Assembly: GCA_963806735.1 (NCBI GenBank)
Contig: CAWEBE010000080.1
Coordinates: 124,001 to 188,000 of the forward strand
Direction: 5' to 3'
From: CADEFX01 sp963806735
GTDB taxonomy: Bacteria; Pseudomonadota; Alphaproteobacteria; Rhizobiales; Hyphomicrobiaceae
Length of the DNA stretch: 64,000 bases
Position numbers and translations under genes: made by a program. Under the pieces are notes generated by a model. The model worked only from the letters and a program-made list of their open reading frames with translations, searched no databases and had not been told where the DNA came from. Within the stretch, counting starts at the first letter, position 1. Each line of letters begins with the position of its first letter. This document shows positions 62,290 through 64,000 of the stretch, piece by piece.

Positions 62290-63860
62290 GATTTTGTTGC
62301 AGAAGTCGGTTGCTGTAAGCCGCGAACCGTGATTTACCGCGCCGGAAGGCGACGCGGCAGCGGGGGCTGGCGATGATGGGGCGGCACAACCGGGACCAGG
62401 GGCAGCTGTTCTATTCGTTCTGCCTCGATGACGCGGTACCAGCCGATCACCGCGTGCGCGAGATTGCCGGCGTGCTGGACCTGTCGTGGGTGTACGCCGA
62501 GCTGGCACCGCACTATCCCTCGATCGGGCGGCCGTCGATCGATCCGGTGCTCATGATCCGGATGCTCATCGTCGGCTACGTGTTCGCCATCCGCTCGGAG
62601 CGGCTGCTGTGCCGCGAGGTGCAGGTGAACCTAGCGTACCGCTGGTTCTGTGGCCTGAGCATCGAGGACAAGATCCCGGACCATTCGGCGTTCTCGCGCG
62701 CCCGCAATGAGCGCTTCCGCGACAGCAACATCTTCCGCCACGTGTTCGAGCGCGTCGTGGAGAGTTGCATTGCGGCGGGTCTGGTCGGCGGCGAAGGCTT
62801 CGCGGTCGATGCCAGCCTGATCGTGGCGGACGCCAACAAGCAGCGATCGATCCCGGGCAAGGAGTGGGACAAGCAGCGCGATGCTCAGACCGCGAGCCGG
62901 GCGGTGAAGGAGTACCTGGCAACGCTGGACGATGCGGCCTTTGGCGCGGCGAGCGAGGTGATGCCGAAGTTCGTTTCCCCATCCGATCCGGCGGCGCAAT
63001 GGACCGGCGCGATGCGCGGACCGGCGTTCTTCGCCTACGCCGACAACTACCTTATCGACGTGAAGTTCGGCGTCATCATGGATGTGGAAGCCTCGCGTGC
63101 CATCCGCCAGGCCGAGGTGGGCGCGGCCAAGACCATGATCGAGCGCACCGAGGAGCGCTTCGGTCTGAAGCCCGAGCGGTTGGCGGCCGATACGGCCTAT
63201 GGATCGGCGGCAAACCTCAACTGGCTCGTCAACGACAAGCAGATCGCGCCGCACATTCCGGTAATCGACAAGTCCAAGCGCGAGGACGGTACCTTCTCAC
63301 GTGAAGACTTCACGTTCGACAAGGCGCGCGACATCTACACCTGCCCGGCGGGCAAGGTTCTCACCACGACCGGCAGGATCGTGAATGTCGAGCAGCTCTT
63401 GTATAGAGCGAGCAAGTTTGACTGCGACGTGTGCCCATTCAAGATGCGATGCTGCCCGAAGGAGCCGGCGCGCAAGATCCCGCGCAGCATCTACGAGGGC
63501 GCACGCGATGCCGCCCGCGCTCTCGCCGGCAGTAAGGCGTTCGAGCAATCCTGCCGCGATCGCAAGCGCGTGGAGATGCTGTTTGCTCACCTCAAGCGCA
63601 TCCTCAGGCTCGGCCGGCTTCGCCTGCGCGGACCTCGCGGAGCGCAGTTCGAGTTCACACTGGCGGCCATCGCCCAGAACCTACGCCGCCTCGCCAGGCT
63701 GGTGGCCAGACCGCCACCGGCGGCTGCGTGCGTTGCGTGAGCGTCGCGTGCGTCAGCGCCGAAGCCGCCGCTCCCATGCGGGCGAGCGGCAGACAGCGAT
63801 ATCGCGACGACTGCCTCGACCGATCCCGTCTGGTCGCTTGCCGACTTCTGCAACAAAATC
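62290..63860 (+). mobile_element. Insertion sequence, IS1182-like, complete
   Basis: Perfect 20-bp terminal inverted repeats: gattttgttgcagaagtcgg (62290-62309) and its reverse complement (63841-63860). Total length about 1,571 bp. TGCC flanks both ends and fits a 4-bp target duplication. One full-length transposase gene fills the element. The uninterrupted right-hand sequence is found at 46122. Confidence 0.85.
62373..63740 (+). CDS. IS1182-like transposase
   Basis: A 455-residue DDE transposase. N-terminal blocks RPSIDPVLMIRMLIVGYVF and LAYRWFCGLSIEDKIPDHSA are typical of the IS5/IS1182 superfamily. Candidate catalytic acids are Asp in GFAVDASLIVADAN, Asp in LAADTAYGSA and Glu in RKRVEMLFAHLKRIL. 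A cysteine cluster CDVCPFKMRCC lies before the last block. The frame is uninterrupted, so the element may still be active. Confidence 0.9.
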   Translation: MMGRHNRDQGQLFYSFCLDDAVPADHRVREIAGVLDLSWVYAELAPHYPSIGRPSIDPVLMIRMLIVGYVFAIRSERLLCREVQVNLAYRWFCGLSIEDKIPDHSAFSRARNERFRDSNIFRHVFERVVESCIAAGLVGGEGFAVDASLIVADANKQRSIPGKEWDKQRDAQTASRAVKEYLATLDDAAFGAASEVMPKFVSPSDPAAQWTGAMRGPAFFAYADNYLIDVKFGVIMDVEASRAIRQAEVGAAKTMIERTEERFGLKPERLAADTAYGSAANLNWLVNDKQIAPHIPVIDKSKREDGTFSREDFTFDKARDIYTCPAGKVLTTTGRIVNVEQLLYRASKFDCDVCPFKMRCCPKEPARKIPRSIYEGARDAARALAGSKAFEQSCRDRKRVEMLFAHLKRILRLGRLRLRGPRGAQFEFTLAAIAQNLRRLARLVARPPPAAACVA

Positions 63861-64000
63861 TGCCAAATCCAGACGTGAGAGGTTATCACCTTCGCACTTT
63901 CGACGATGTCAGCGCATGGGCCAGCACAATCGGCTGGTTTGGCCGCCCGTCGAGGTGGATCGCGTGCCCCTCGTAGAGGCAGCCAGCGGCAGAGCCGCTC
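63861..64000. repeat. 140-bp direct repeat R2 (second copy), cut by window edge
   Basis: Identical to 46122-46261 as far as the window extends. It starts with the TGCC shared with the IS left flank. Confidence 0.85.

Overview
The window is GC-rich chromosomal DNA from an alphaproteobacterium, most likely of the order Hyphomicrobiales. The grounds are gene content (TAXI/TRAP transporter, AarF/UbiB kinase, DUF2147, DUF3147, DUF899, hydantoinase pair), a type-A RNase P RNA gene, and dispersed palindromic repeats like those common in that order. No rRNA, CRISPR array or confident tRNA was seen.

Bases 1-42,300 are ordinary, densely coded chromosome. In order they hold: an MFS permease cut by the left edge; an AarF/UbiB-type kinase; an EamA permease; an EF-G-like GTPase; exported MsrB-MsrA; two patatin-like hydrolases; a superoxide dismutase; a TAXI-TRAP transporter; DinB, RidA and cupredoxin genes; nucleoside diphosphate kinase; a GYF_2 protein, DUF3147 protein and ABC-F ATPase; and a glutathione-S-transferase-like protein. 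A probable c-di-GMP-controlled exopolysaccharide locus follows: an HlyD-like adaptor and a GT2 synthase with PilZ domain, divergent from a PAS-GGDEF-EAL protein. Then come a hydantoinase A/B pair, an AmpD-like amidase with two transporters, a sterol-desaturase-like enzyme, rnpB and a nitroreductase-like protein.

Bases 42,300-64,000 look like an eroding accessory stretch. Gene density falls, gaps are long, and gene scraps are frequent: a truncated glycosyltransferase ending in a perfect fold-back, two opposed pieces of an acetoacetyl-CoA synthetase gene, a YceI fragment, a 159-bp inverted duplication, an IS1182-like element in a mosaic of repeats, and several small membrane-protein genes. Intact genes persist between them: a FAD oxidase, a TPR protein, a VOC/DUF899 operon, a cupin protein and a second GYF_2 protein.

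Five large genes are each split by one apparent extra base: ABC-F, HlyD, GGDEF-EAL, ornithine cyclodeaminase-like and an ABC substrate-binding protein. A sixth remnant shows the same shift. Removing one base restores a normal-length family member in the five, so leftover insertion errors in the assembly are a serious possibility. The most interesting unexplained signal is a non-coding, strongly structured segment near 42,540-42,885 with three successive GNRA-capped hairpins. A degenerate partial copy of rnpB lies about 1.2 kb upstream of the real gene.
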